Assembly (NCBI GenBank): GCA_030674185.1
Contig: JAPXFY010000026.1
Span: 53,280,246-53,344,245, forward strand
Length of the DNA stretch: 64,000 nucleotides
From: Monoplex corrugatus
Lineage: Eukaryota > Mollusca > Gastropoda > Littorinimorpha > Ranellidae
Direction of reading: 5' to 3'
Positions 12,052 to 23,171 of this stretch are shown in pieces; the stretch's first letter is position 1; every line of letters begins with the position of its first letter. The notes below the pieces were generated by a model. The model worked only from the letters and a program-made list of their open reading frames with translations, searched no databases and was not told the origin of the DNA. A program made the translations under genes and the position numbers.

Positions 12052-14079
12052 TCAATTGTACACGAAATCATGCATGCATCGCGTTTTGATTTCACGGCCT
12101 GAACGGGTTGTTCGGACTGGAATCTTTGAATCGGGGCTTCTTCGACCTGGTAGACTCTTCACCGGGCTAGGTTGAGCAGGCATTACTTGCGGATACACCT
12201 GAATTGCAGCTTGTGGAGTTCCTGGTCCATTGTCCTCGATTGGAGAAGCAGGTGGTGATGGATCATTGGTCCGCACTGTGGGCTGTGGGCTTGGCTGTGT
12301 AGCTGGAACTACTGTCTTTGAGGACACAGTGGAATGATCCCTCTCAGGTGCCTTCTTCAGGTGGATTCTGTTGCGACGGTATACAGATCCGTTGGTCTCA
12401 ACATCGTAGGATCGGTTGTGGCGTCGAACAACAGTTGCCTTCGTCCAGGTTTTCTTGCCAAGTGTAGAGGGGTCAATTCTGACTTGTTCGCCTTCTTCGA
12501 GAGATGGAAGATCCTTGGCACGTTTGTCAAAGTTCTTCTTTTGTTTTCTTTGACTGGCACGTAGTTTTATTTTTTCCGCTTCAATATTGAGCTTCGGTTT
12601 GAGGAGCTTTTCTGAGGTTGGAAGGAGAGTTCTAGTTCGCCGGTTGAAGAATCGTTGAGCCGGACTGGTTCCTGTGGATTGGCTTGGAGTGTTCCTGTAG
12701 TTCAGCAGTGCTAAGAACTGGTCTCCATCTTTGTTTTTCTTCAACAGAATTTTTGCTGTTTTCACTGCAGATTCAGCCTTGCCGTTGCTCTTGCTGTTGT
12801 ATGGACTGGATGTTCGGTGCTCAAAGTCGAAGTCAAGAGCAAAATTCTTGAAGTTTTCTGAGCTGAACTGAGGTCCGTTATCACTGATGACAACACATGG
12901 TGAGCCATAGCGTGCAAAGTGTGTTTTCAATTTTTTGATGACAGTCATTGACTTTGTGTTTTCAAGTCTGTCGAGTTCCCAGAAGTTGCTGAAATAGTCA
13001 ACAGTGATCAAAAGGTCTTTGTCATCAAGTTCAAATAAGTCCACACCAATTTTCTCCCACTGTCGGGATGGCAGTTCATGAGGTTGGAGAGTTTCTTGCT
13101 GATTTGCTGCTTGATAACTTCCGCAAACTTCACAGGTGGAAATGAAGTGTTTGATGTCACCGGTCATTCCTGGCCAAAACAGACTTTCTCTGGCTCTTTT
13201 CAGACAGCCATCAATGCCGGAATGAGATGAGTGGACTGCAACTTTCATTTCAGGGCGTAGAGAGATTGGGATGACGACTCTTTCTCCTTTGAATATCAGT
13301 CCATCTTGAACTGACATCTCGTCACGGAAACTGAAGTAAGGGAATAGCTCAGCAGGCAGGTTTTGTTTGTCTTCTGGCCAACCGTTCATAATGGCGGATT
13401 TGAGGATTTGGAGAGTTTCATCCTTGTCAGTTGCTGTTTTGAGCTTGGCGATCCTTTCCGTTCTAATTGGAAGGAAAGAGATCATGTTCACATGTTCAAA
13501 GGCTTCCTGCTTGCTTGGTGTCTCAATGTAGGCACGGGACAGTGTGTCGGCTAGATACATTTCTGTTCCTTTTTTGTAGCAGATGTTGATGTCATAGCCT
13601 TGTATGCGAAGCATCATTCCTTGCAGTCTTCTTGGGGCAGCAGAAAGAGGTTTCTGTAGAATGGCTTCCAGTGGTTTATGGTCCGAGTCAATGCGGACTG
13701 GTCGGCCAAATGTGTACTGATGGAATTTTTCCAGTGAGAATACGATTGCCAGCATTTCTTTTTCAATCTGGGCATATCTGGTCTCAGTTTCAGTGAGTGC
13801 TCGGCTAGCATATGCTACAGGGCGACCATTCTGCAAAAGAGCAGCACCAAGTCCAGTTTGACTTGCATCGCACTGGATGGTCAGTTCTTCTTGAGGATTG
13901 TAGAAGTTCAGAACCGGAGCCTCAGTCATAAGGTTTTGAACTTTTTCAATGCTTGGTCCAGACCCACTCAGCATCCTCATGCATGAGTTGTCTGATGGGT
14001 TCAAGCACGTCAGACAGCTTTGGAAGAAATTTTGAGAGGTAGTTGACGAATCCACAAAAGCGTCGGACACTCTCAACAT
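12052..14079 (-). pseudogene. Gypsy RNase H and integrase
   Basis: The relevant homology begins near 13970. RNase H: IQCDASQTGLGAALLQ, then ALTETETRYAQIEKEMLAI, and DSDHKPLEAI. The integrase has an HHCC zinc domain (HSSHSGIDGCLKRARES... CEVC) and a DDE core (GVDLFELDDKDLLITVDYFS, VVISDNGPQFSS, SPYNSKSNGKAE). A basic GPY-like segment (KKTWTKATVVRRHNRSYDVE) and a Pro/Ser-rich tail ending at the stop near 12052 follow. No chromodomain or env is recognised. The first about 35 codons of the open frame are out-of-register sequence and should not be counted. Confidence 0.92.
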
Positions 14080-15433
14080 TTTCAGGCTTGGGCATCTTCA
14101 GAATTGCTTCCACCTTCTCTGGGTCAATCTGTAGGCCGTCACTGGTCACCAGGTGTCCCAGGAAGGAGATCTCATTCTTCCGAAGATCCGCTTTCTGCCT
14201 GTTCAGCTTCATGCCAACTGAGCGGCATTTGTCCAGAAGAGCAGTCAGATTTCTGTCATGGTCTTCATCATCTTCACCGTACACAATGATGTCGTCAAAT
14301 ACGCCGATTACACCATCGAGTCCTTCAAGAACTTGGTCAAGGCGTTTCTGGAACAGTTCACTGCTCACAGATGTACCGAACGGAAGTCGTTTCCAGCGGT
14401 AACGTCCGTGTGGTGTTTGGAATGTAGTCAGCAGACTGGATTCTTCATCTAGATGGACATGCCAGTAAGCGTTGCTGAGGTCTAGTTTTGAGAAGACCTT
14501 GGCCCCAGCGAGTCTTGGTACAATGTCCTCCATGACAGGAAGAGGGTAATGTTCTCTTTTCAGAGCCTTATTCAAAGGTCTTGGATCAATGCAGATGCGC
14601 AGCTTTCCAGACTTCTTAGTCGCTACTACCATGCGACTGCACCAGCTTGTAGGTTCATCTACTGGAGTGATGATTTCTCTTTCAGTCAGCTTGCTCAGCT
14701 CTTCTTTGATTTTCGATTTCATTGCATGAGGGATACGACACGCAGGAGAGATGACAGGACACACAGTTTCATCCACTTTGAAGTGTGCGACTCCTGGTAG
14801 ACTACCTTGTTCATCATTGAAGACATCTTCATAACTAGAGAGAAGGTCAGTATTTGCTGAGATTTTTGATACACTCTCAAAGTTATCATAGTGTACAGTG
14901 ATGAGTCCCATGTCCTCAGATGTCTTTTTTCCGAGCAGAGGGATGAAGTCTTCTTCAACAATGATGAACTCAGTTTTGAATTTCTTTCCATTCTTTGGAT
15001 TTTTCAGAGTCATTTGTGTCTTTCCTTTGGGATGAAGTACTGTGCTGTTGTACATGTACAGTTTTGTTTTACATTTTTCAAGCGCAGTATTCTTGACAAA
15101 CTTCTTCGGAATCACATTGACACTCGCACCAGAGTCTATCTGAAAGACAATGGGTATGTCTCCGATGAGAATTTCAGCCTTGATGATTTTCTCACGGGCT
15201 TTGTCTCCGATTGCGAGCAAATACTCATCTTCAGAGTCAGAGTCAGATTCATGTTGTTCCCCGACCAGGTGAAGTCTTTTCTTAGTCTTCTTCATACACT
15301 TGACAGCGAAGTGATTTTTCTTTTTGCAGGTCTTGCACACCTTCCCCCATGCAGGACACAGTTCCTTCTTGAAGATATGAGACTGTCCGCAAAATTTACA
15401 AGTCTTGCCCAACTTCTGTTCATGAGATGACAC
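13946..15433 (-). pseudogene. Gypsy gag end, protease and reverse transcriptase
   Basis: The ORF starts with two zinc-binding clusters (CKFCGQSH... and the CCHC knuckle CKTCKKKNHFAVKC). It continues with a retropepsin-type aspartic protease (DSGASVNVIP) and a Ty3/Gypsy reverse transcriptase (KLDLSNAYWHVHLD, FQTPHGRYRWKRLPFG, catalytic VFDDIIVYG, FLGHLVTSDG). The ORF terminates shortly after WVWTKH at the RT/RNase H connection, where the frame breaks near 13970. All catalytic residues that can be seen are kept. Confidence 0.92.
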
Positions 15434-16056
15434 AGAACAGGCTTCTGCAACAGCATCTTCAGTGGATTCAGAGATCTCAGTTGATGAGAAGTGGCTTCAG
15501 CAGCACGACACATATCGATGCAGGATTTCAGAGTCAGATCAGCTTCCTGCAACAGTCGCTTTCTAGTAGAACTGTCTTTGATGCCCAGGACGATCCGGTC
15601 TCTCAAAAGAGTGTCTTTCAAGCAATCACAAAAATTGCAGGTTGAAGCAAGAGTGCGTAGAGCAGCAATGTAGTCTTCCACTGACTCATCAGCCTTTTGG
15701 TCACGTCTGTTGAACACGTATCTTTCATATGTTTCGTTGGTCTTTCCAATGAAATGACCGTCAAATGCAGTGATAATATCATCAACAGATGGATTATCTC
15801 GAAGCTGCATTCCATTGTACACAGTCAGTCCTTCTGGCCCTAGTGTGTGGAGAAACAAGGCTCTCTTGTATGTTTCTTCTTCTTCATTCAGTCTTGCAAT
15901 GATGCAATAATTGTTCCACATCTGTTTGAACAATTTCCATTCATCTCCACCCTTCTTCACATTTAAAGGGGGTGGTGGGTTTACTCGTGTATTGATCTGA
16001 GATCGAGCGTAATGGTAATGGTTGCACGAACGAAGCCAATGGCTGAAGAGTGACAC
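15292..16056 (-). pseudogene. Gypsy gag (matrix/capsid-like part)
   Basis: The ORF has a capsid-like gag of the K02A2.6 group: the WKLFKQMWNNYCI segment, ALFLHTLGPEG, and the FNRRDQ...ESVEDYIAALR helix. This is followed by DTLLRDRIVLGI typical of Ty3/Gypsy gags. Gag would package the element's RNA in cytoplasmic particles. The correct frame is left at about 15475-15490: downstream of there this ORF is out of register, and the zinc-knuckle part continues in the overlapping -1 frame. Whether this is a programmed -1 shift or a deletion or sequencing error cannot be told from one copy. Confidence 0.85.
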
Positions 16057-16319
16057 TCGTCAGTCGAGTCAGAACGAAGAAATAAAACGTAATGAATTAT
16101 TACGTCTACAGATGTGTTACATGGTTTATACGATGCCATTGTTTGTACATGGTACAGAATTATGTCTATACCAGCATCGTTGTCACCATGTATTACGTGT
16201 GACTCGTTGTTACATAGTCTAATTACTGATGTACACAATATTTTACATCTATAACACTGATCGTACAGTCTTGACATGTTATATTACTGGTGTCCAGCTG
16301 TGGTACCTGTTGTATATAG

Positions 16320-18560
16320 GGCTGTACCTATCTGTTGTTTACAGTATATAGTATTACTCGTGCTTGTACCAATCTGTTGTTTAATGTACTATATGCGATA
16401 TATGTATATTACTGTGCTTGTACCAATCTGTTGTTTACATGTATAAAATTTATACTGTGCTTGTACCTATCTGTTGTTTACATGTATATATATATACTGT
16501 GCTTGTACCATCTGTTGTTTACATGTATATAATATACTGTGCTTGTACCATCTGTTGTTTACATGTATATATATATCGTGCTTGTACCATCTGTTGTTTA
16601 CATGTATATATATACTGTGCTTGTCCCAAATCTGTTGTTTACATGTATATATATATACTGTGCTTGTACCAATCTGTTGTTTACATGTAATAATATACTG
16701 TGCTTGTACCTAATCTGTTGTTTACATGTATTATATATACTGTGCTTGTACCATCTGTTGTTTACATGTATATATATACTGTGCTTGTACCATCTGTTGT
16801 TTACATGATATATATATACTGTGCTTTGTACCATCTGTTGTTTACATGTTATATATATATACTGTGCTTGTACCAATCTGTTGTTTACATGTTATTATCT
16901 GAGTGTAATGTTGTTACATGTATATATACTGTGCTTGTACCTTCTGTTGTTTACATGTATTATATACTTGTGTGTGTACCAATCGTTGTTTACATGTATA
17001 TAATATCTGTGCTTGTACCAATCTGTTGTTACATGTTATTTTATATATCTTGCTATGTACCATCTAGTTGTTTCAATGTATATATTACTGTGCTTGTACC
17101 AATCTGTTGTTTACATGTTATATATACTGTGCTGTGTACAATCTGTTGTTTACATGATTAATGTAATGTGTTGTACAACTGTTGTTTACATGTATATATA
17201 CTGTGCTTGTACCATCTGTTGTTTACATGTATATATATACTGTGCTTGTACCTATCTGTTGTTATACATGTAATTATATATACTGTGCTTGTACCATCTG
17301 TTGTTTTACATGTATATATATACATGTGCTTGTACCAGTCTGTTGTTTACATGTATATATATACTGTGCTTGTACCAATCTGTTGTTTACATGTATATAT
17401 ATACTGTGCTTTTACCAATCTGTTGTTTACATGTATATATATATATACTGTGCTTGTACCAGTCTGTTGTTTACATGTATATATATACTGTGCTTGTACC
17501 AATCTGTTGTTTACATGTATATATATACTGTGCTTGTACCAGTCTGTTGTTTACATGTATATATATACTGTGCTTGTACCAGTCTGTTGTTTACATGTAT
17601 ATATATACTGTGCTGTACCAATCTGTTGTTTACATGTATATTATATACTGTGCTTGTACCGGTCTGTTGTTTACATGTATATATATACTAGTGTTTGTAC
17701 CAATCGTTGTTTACATGTATATATTAAACTGTGCTTGTACCAATCTGTTGTTTAATGTTTTATATATTTATTATACTGTGCTTGTACCAGTCTGTTGTTT
17801 ACTGTTTTATATACTGTGGTTTGTACAATCTGTTGTTGTACATGTTATATATATACTGTGCTTGTACCAATCTGGTTAGTTTACATGTTTATATTGTATT
17901 ATCATATCTGTTTATATATTATATATTATACAATGTATTTATTATACTGTGCTTGTACCAGTCTGTTGTTTACATGTATACATATACTGTGCTTGTACCA
18001 ATTGTTTTTACATGTTATATATACTGTGCTTGTACCAATCTGTTGTTTACATGTTTATATTTTATATACTGTGCCTGTACCAATCTGTTGTTTTACATGT
18101 ATATATATACTGTGCTTGTACAATCTGTTGTTTACATGTATAATATACTGTGCTTGTACAATCTGTTGTTTACATTTTATATATACTGTGGTTGTACCAA
18201 TCTGTTGTTTAACTGTATTATATATACTGTGCTTGTACCAATCTGTTGTTTACATGTGCTTGTATCATTGTGTTACTTGCTTGTACCAATCTGTTGTTTT
18301 CATGTATATATAGACTGTGCTTGTACCAATCTGTTGTTTATCTGTTATATATATACTGTGCTTGTACCAATCTGTTGTTTACATGTATATATATACTGTG
18401 CTTGTAGCAATCTGTTGTTTACATGTATATTTATACTGTGCTTGTACCAATCTGTTGTTTACATGTTATATATTATATACTGTGCCTGTACCAATCTGTT
18501 GTTTACATGTTTATATAATATATTATTATATACTGTGCTTGTACCAATCTGTTCTTTATA
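16320..18560 (+). repeat. Satellite array block 3, noisy 40-bp units
   Basis: About 56 copies of the same 40-bp unit, here with abundant one-base insertions and losses ('gtaccatctg', 'tgtttaatgt', 'catgttatat'). The first about 250 bp upstream (16080-16320) look like heavily degraded array or element flank. The noise exceeds that of blocks 1 and 4 and may be assembly error. Confidence 0.93.
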
Positions 18561-21500
18561 CTGTTTTGGATCAGATTGAATCTGTTCTTTAAACTGTGCT
18601 TGATCAATCTGTTGTTTATACCGTCCTTGTGCCAATCTGTTTTTATCCTGTGCTTGTATCAATCTGTTTTTATCCTGTGCTTGTATCAATCTGTTTTTTA
18701 TACTTTGCTTGTCCCAATGGCTAATTGTTGTTTATCCTGTGCTTGTACCAATGGCTAATTTGTTGTTTATACTGTGCTTGTACCAATCTGTTGTTTATCC
18801 TGTGCTTGTACCAATGGCTAATTTGTTGTTTATACTGTGCTTGTACCAATCTGTTGTTTATTCTGTGCTTGTACCAATGGCTAATCTGTTGTTTATACTG
18901 TGCTTGTACCAATCTGTTTTTATCCTGTGCTTGTATCAATCTGTTGTTCTATACTGTGCTTGTACCAATGGCTAATCTGTTGTTCATCCTGTGCTTGTAC
19001 CAATGGCTAATCTGTTGTTTATACTGTGCTTGTACCATATGTTTTTATCCTGTGCTTGTATCAATCTGTTGTTTATACTTTGCTTGTACCAATCTGTTGT
19101 TTATCCTGTGCTTGTATCAATCTGTTGTTTATACTTTGCTTGTACCAATCTGTTGTTTATCCTGTGCTTGTATCAATCTGTTGTTTATACTATGCTTGTA
19201 CCAATATGTTTTTATCCTGTGCTTGTATCAATCTGTTGTTTATACTTTGCTTGTACCAATCTGTTGTTCATCCTGTGCTTGTACCAATGGCTAATCTGTT
19301 GTTTATACTGTGCTTGTACCAATCTGTTTTTATCCTGTGCTTGTATCAATCTGTTGTTTATACTTTGCTTGTACAATCTGTTGTTTGTACTGTGCTTGTA
19401 TTAATCTGTTGTTTATACTGTGCTTGTAACAATGTGTTATATTGTGCTTGTATTAATCTGTTGTTTATACTGTGCTTGTACCAATCTGTTGTTTATACTG
19501 TGTTTGTACCAATCTGTTTTTATACTGTGCTTGTACCAATCTGTTTTTTATACTTGCTTGTACCAATGTGTTGTTTATACTGTGCTTGTACCAATCTATT
19601 GTTTCTACTGTGCTTGTACCATCTGTTTTTATACTGTGCTTGTACCAATGTATTGTTTATACTGTGCTTGTACCAATCTATTTTTATACTGTGCTTGTAC
19701 CAATCTATTATTTATACTGTGCTTGTACCAATCTGTTGTTTATACTGTGCTTGTACCAATGTGTTGTTTATACTGTGCTTGTACCAATGTGTTGTTTATA
19801 CTGTGCTTGTACAATGTGTTGTTTATATTGTGCTTGTACCAGTTTGTTGTTTATACTGTGCTTGTATTTATACTGTGTTTGTACCAATATGTGATTATTT
19901 TGTGCTTGTACCAGTCTGTTGTTTATACTGTGCTTGTATTAATCTGTTGTTTATACTTTGCTTGTACCAAGTGTTGTTTATACTGTGCTTGTACCAGTCT
20001 GTTGTTTATACTGTGCTTGTATTAATCTGTTGTTTATACTTTGCTTTTACCAAAATGTTGTTTATACTGTGCTTGTGCAATGTGTTTATACTGTGCTTGT
20101 ACCAATGTGTTTATACTGTGCTTGTACCAATCTGTTGTTTATGCTGTGTTTGTATTAATCTATTTATTATTTGCTTGTACCAATTGTTGTTTATACTGTG
20201 CTTGTACCAATGTGTTGTTTATTCTGTGCTTGTACCAATCTGTTTTTATACCGTGCTTGTACCAATCTGTTGTTTATACTGTGCTTGTGTCAATCTGTTG
20301 TTTGTACTGTGCTTGTACCAATGTGTTGTTTATACTGTGATTGTACCAATGTGTTGTTTTAAACTATGCTTGTACCAATGTGTTGTTTATACTGTGTTTG
20401 TACCAATGTGTTGTTTATACTGTGCTTGTACCAATGTGTTGTTTATACTGTGCTTGTACCAATCTGTTGTTTATACTGTGCTTGTACCAATCTGTTGTTT
20501 ATACCGTGCTTGTACCAATCTGTTGTTTATACTGTGCTTGTAACAATGTGCTGTTTATACTGTGCTTGTACCAATCTGTTTTATATGTGCTTGTACCATT
20601 GTGTTTATACTGTGCTTGTACCAATCTGTTGTTTATGCTGTTCTTGTACCAATGTGTTTATACTGTGCTTGTACCAATGTGTTGTTTATACTTTGCTTGT
20701 ATCAATCTGTTGTTTATACTGTGCTTGTACCAATGTGTTGTTTATACTGTGCTTGTACCAATGTGTTGTTTATACTGTGCTTGTACCAATCTGTTGTTTA
20801 TACTGTGCTTGTACAATCTGTTGTTTATACTGTGCTTGTACCAATGTGTTTATACTGTGCTTGTACCAATCTGTTGTTTATACTGTGCTTGTACCAATGT
20901 GTTTATACTGTGCTTGTACCAATGTGTTGTTTATACTGTGCTTGGATCAATCTGTTGTTTATACTGTGCTTGTACCAATGTGTTTATACTGTGCTTGTAC
21001 CAATGTGTTGTTTATACTGTGCTTGGATCAATCTGTTGTTTATACTGTGCTTGTCTGTTGTTTATACTGTGCATGTACCAATCTGTTGTTTATACTGTGC
21101 TTGTACCAATCTGTTGTTTATACTGTGCTTGTAACAATCTGTTGTTTATACTGTGCATGTACCAATCTGTTGTTTATACTGTGCATGTACCAATCTGTTG
21201 TTTATACTGTGCATGTACCAATCTGTTGTTTATACTGTGCATGTACCAATCTGTTGTTTATACTGTGCATGTACCAATCTGTTGTTTATACTGTGCATGT
21301 ACCAATCTGTTGTTTATACTGTGCATGTACCAATCTGTTGTTTATACTGTGCTTTTACCAATCTGTTGTTTATACTGTGCATGTACCAATCTGTTGTTTA
21401 TACTGTGCATGTACCAATCTGTTGTTTATACTGTGCATGTACCAATCTGTTGTTTATACTGTGCTTTTACCAATCTGTTGTTTATACTGTGCATGTACCA

Positions 21501-21652
21501 ATCTGTTGTTTATACTGTGCATGTACCAATCTGTTGTTTATACTGTGCATGTACCAATCTGTTGTTTATACTGTGCATGTATCAATCTGTTGTTTGTACT
21601 GTGCTTGTACCAATCTGTTGTTTGTACTGTGCTTGTACCAATCTGTTGTTGA
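18561..21652 (+). repeat. Satellite array block 4, 30-bp unit variants
   Basis: The 40-bp unit loses its 'catgtatata' segment and becomes a 30-bp unit, 'tactgtgcttgtaccaatct' plus 'gttgtttata'. Around 18710-19310 units alternate with a longer form containing 'aatggctaat', giving a local higher-order pattern. At 20570-21050 short forms ending 'gtgtttatactg' occur. At 21070-21600 most units read 'gcatgtacc'. There are about 100 units. Each still holds TTGTTTA(T), a forkhead-compatible core. Because 30 is a multiple of 3 and no frame holds a stop, decapeptide-repeat ORFs up to 456 codons appear; these are unlikely to be real. Confidence 0.95.
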
Positions 21653-21682
21653 AACAAACCTCGACAATCTGTAATGCTTACG

Positions 21683-21950
21683 AAGTTTGGCCAAAACATG
21701 ACATCTGCTAGCCTACTGGTCCTGCAATGTCATGTTGGTAGAAACAAGATATACATACCATCCACATGCCACTACAGTCCGCTGTACCCAAGTATCATGT
21801 ACTCTTGAAGCCCCCCCCCCCCCCCGCCGCACCCCCCCTCCCGATAACCTTCACTAGAAGCTGACACTGGTGGCAGTCTCTTACTTCCAATATCAATTAC
21901 TTACAGACTCCTTTTTTGCATGCTGCTTGGCCATAGTTTTCAGGCTGTTG
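21683..21950 (+). repeat. Dispersed repeat family E, copy 1
   Basis: About 260 bp shared with 25500-25745: 'aaaacatgacatctgcta', 'gtcatgtt.gtagaaacaa', 'gccactacagtccgc', a poly-C tract, 'cactagaagctgacactgg' and 'tttgcatgctgcttggcca'. Both copies carry the C run at the same place. No coding content is recognised. Confidence 0.75.
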
Positions 21951-22054
21951 GTGGTATGGAGTATGGAGTATGGAGTATGGAGTAGTGGCCTGGGCTCTGT
22001 GCCATCTGCCGAAGGTATGTTAATCCCATCGTGTGGCGTTTATGGTGTACACCT

Positions 22055-22704
22055 GGCGGTAGTCAAAGAGGTAGATGTAGTTTTTTTTCCAGTTGGAAGG
22101 TCCTGGGTTTGATTCGTATAGATACCTCTACCTGGTGGGTACAGGGTGGAGATGTTTACCTGGGTTTGATCCGTATAGATACCTCTACCTGGTGGGTACA
22201 GAGTGAAGATGTTTACCTGGGTTTGATCCGTATAGATACCTCTACATGGTGGGTACAGGGTGGAGATGTTTACCTGCTTTGATTCGTATAGATACCTCTA
22301 CCTGGTGGGTACAGGGTGAAGATGTTTCTCTGGGTTTGATCCGTATAGATACCTCTACCTGGTGGGTACAGGGTGAAGATGTTTTTCTGGGTTTGATCCG
22401 TATAGATACCTCTACCTGGTGGGTACAGGGTGAAGATGTTTCTCTGGGTTTGATCCGTATAGATACCTCTACCTGGTGGGTACAGGGTGAAGATGTTTCT
22501 CTGGATTTGATCCGTATAGATACCTCTACCTGGTGGGTACAGGGTGGAGATGTTTTTCTGGGTTTGATCCGTATAGATACCTCTACCTGGTGGGTACAGG
22601 GTGAAGATGTTTCTCTGGATTTGATCCGTATAGATACCTCTACCTGGTGGGTACAGGGTGAAGATGTTTCTCTGGATTTGATCCGTATAGATACCTCTAC
22701 CTGG
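22055..22704 (+). repeat. 57-bp minisatellite grown from a tRNA-derived SINE (family G)
   Basis: A head with tRNA-like promoter features (ggcggtagtcaaagaggtag, then ggtcctgggtttgattcg) leads into about 10.5 tandem copies of a 57-bp unit, measured at 22108, 22165, 22222, 22278, 22335 and onward. Each unit begins with a B-box-like 'gggtttgatccg' and ends with the SINE body motif 'acctctacctggtgggtaca'. The body continues after the composite insertion, at 24749. 57 bp equals 19 codons and both strands stay open across the array, which explains the ORFs of about 190 codons; I regard those as non-coding. Confidence 0.8.
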
Positions 22705-23171
22705 TCGCCCCGTGGGGATGCCATGGGCTCTTTCAATATAAACAGTATCCCCACCTTCTGGAAATTCTTTGCTAGAAATTTTATTCCTTTGTTTTCTGTC
22801 ATTTCCACTTATCATTTTCTGCCTTAATGGTCCATTCATCTGTGTTTGTTCGATAAAGTCTTACGAACTGTTTCTTAGGATTGATAATTGGGTACATGTG
22901 TTAAGTGTATTTTGGCTCTAGGGAGGTGAGATATGCGGAAGCAATTTTAGGTAACTTAGGCCTGTTTTTATATATGTTTTGGTATCCTTAGGTATGCTGA
23001 AGTTTGTATTCAGGTGTGTTTTTTTAAATCCCTTGTGCGATAAACTGGACGGAGTGGTCAACGCCAGGGGCATGTGCTTAGATTATATGTGCGAATGCAT
23101 TGATATGTGTACGTAATTTTCTTTTCCTTTTTCTTTCTTATTGAAGTATTGTATGTTTTGAAACGGTTGTA
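22705..23171 (+). mobile_element. Retroposon family B, plus-strand copy lacking its 3' end
   Basis: Starts at the diagnostic 'cgccccgtggggatgcc' end and carries the family's landmarks: 'gctctttcaatataaacag', 'atccccaccttctggaaatt', 'aacgccaggggcatgtgc' and 'attgtatgttttgaaacgg'. Other copies (minus strand) are at 47885-48410, 49515-49920, 54690-55030, 58930-59499 and 60844-61393. Two of those have clear target-site duplications, so this is a retroposed family. No ORF or Pol III promoter is recognised. Confidence 0.75.

Larger units (their letters stand above)
11654..16319 (-). mobile_element. Ty3/Gypsy-type LTR retrotransposon, internal region
   Basis: Between satellite blocks 2 and 3 lies a minus-strand element with order gag, protease, reverse transcriptase, RNase H, integrase; there is no envelope ORF. 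The domain order RT-RNaseH-IN identifies Ty3/Gypsy (Metaviridae), and the style resembles the K02A2.6/Mag-like group. About 400 bp follow the pol stop (11654-12051) and about 260 bp precede gag (16057-16319), but I could not align the two as LTRs. Within 11925-12000, two 'ttcatcttcggatt' copies form a short direct repeat. The reading frame is broken twice, so the copy as written is not translatable as one polyprotein. Confidence 0.88.

Noticed and set aside
19026..21711. Decapeptide-repeat ORFs of 428-505 codons in the 30-bp array
   Set aside because: A 30-bp stop-free unit automatically gives open decapeptide repeats in three frames; frames overlap and variants do not favour one frame.
22242..22839. 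ORFs of about 190 codons on both strands in the 57-bp minisatellite
   Set aside because: 57 is a multiple of 3 and both strands stay open; the unit is explained as expanded SINE sequence.
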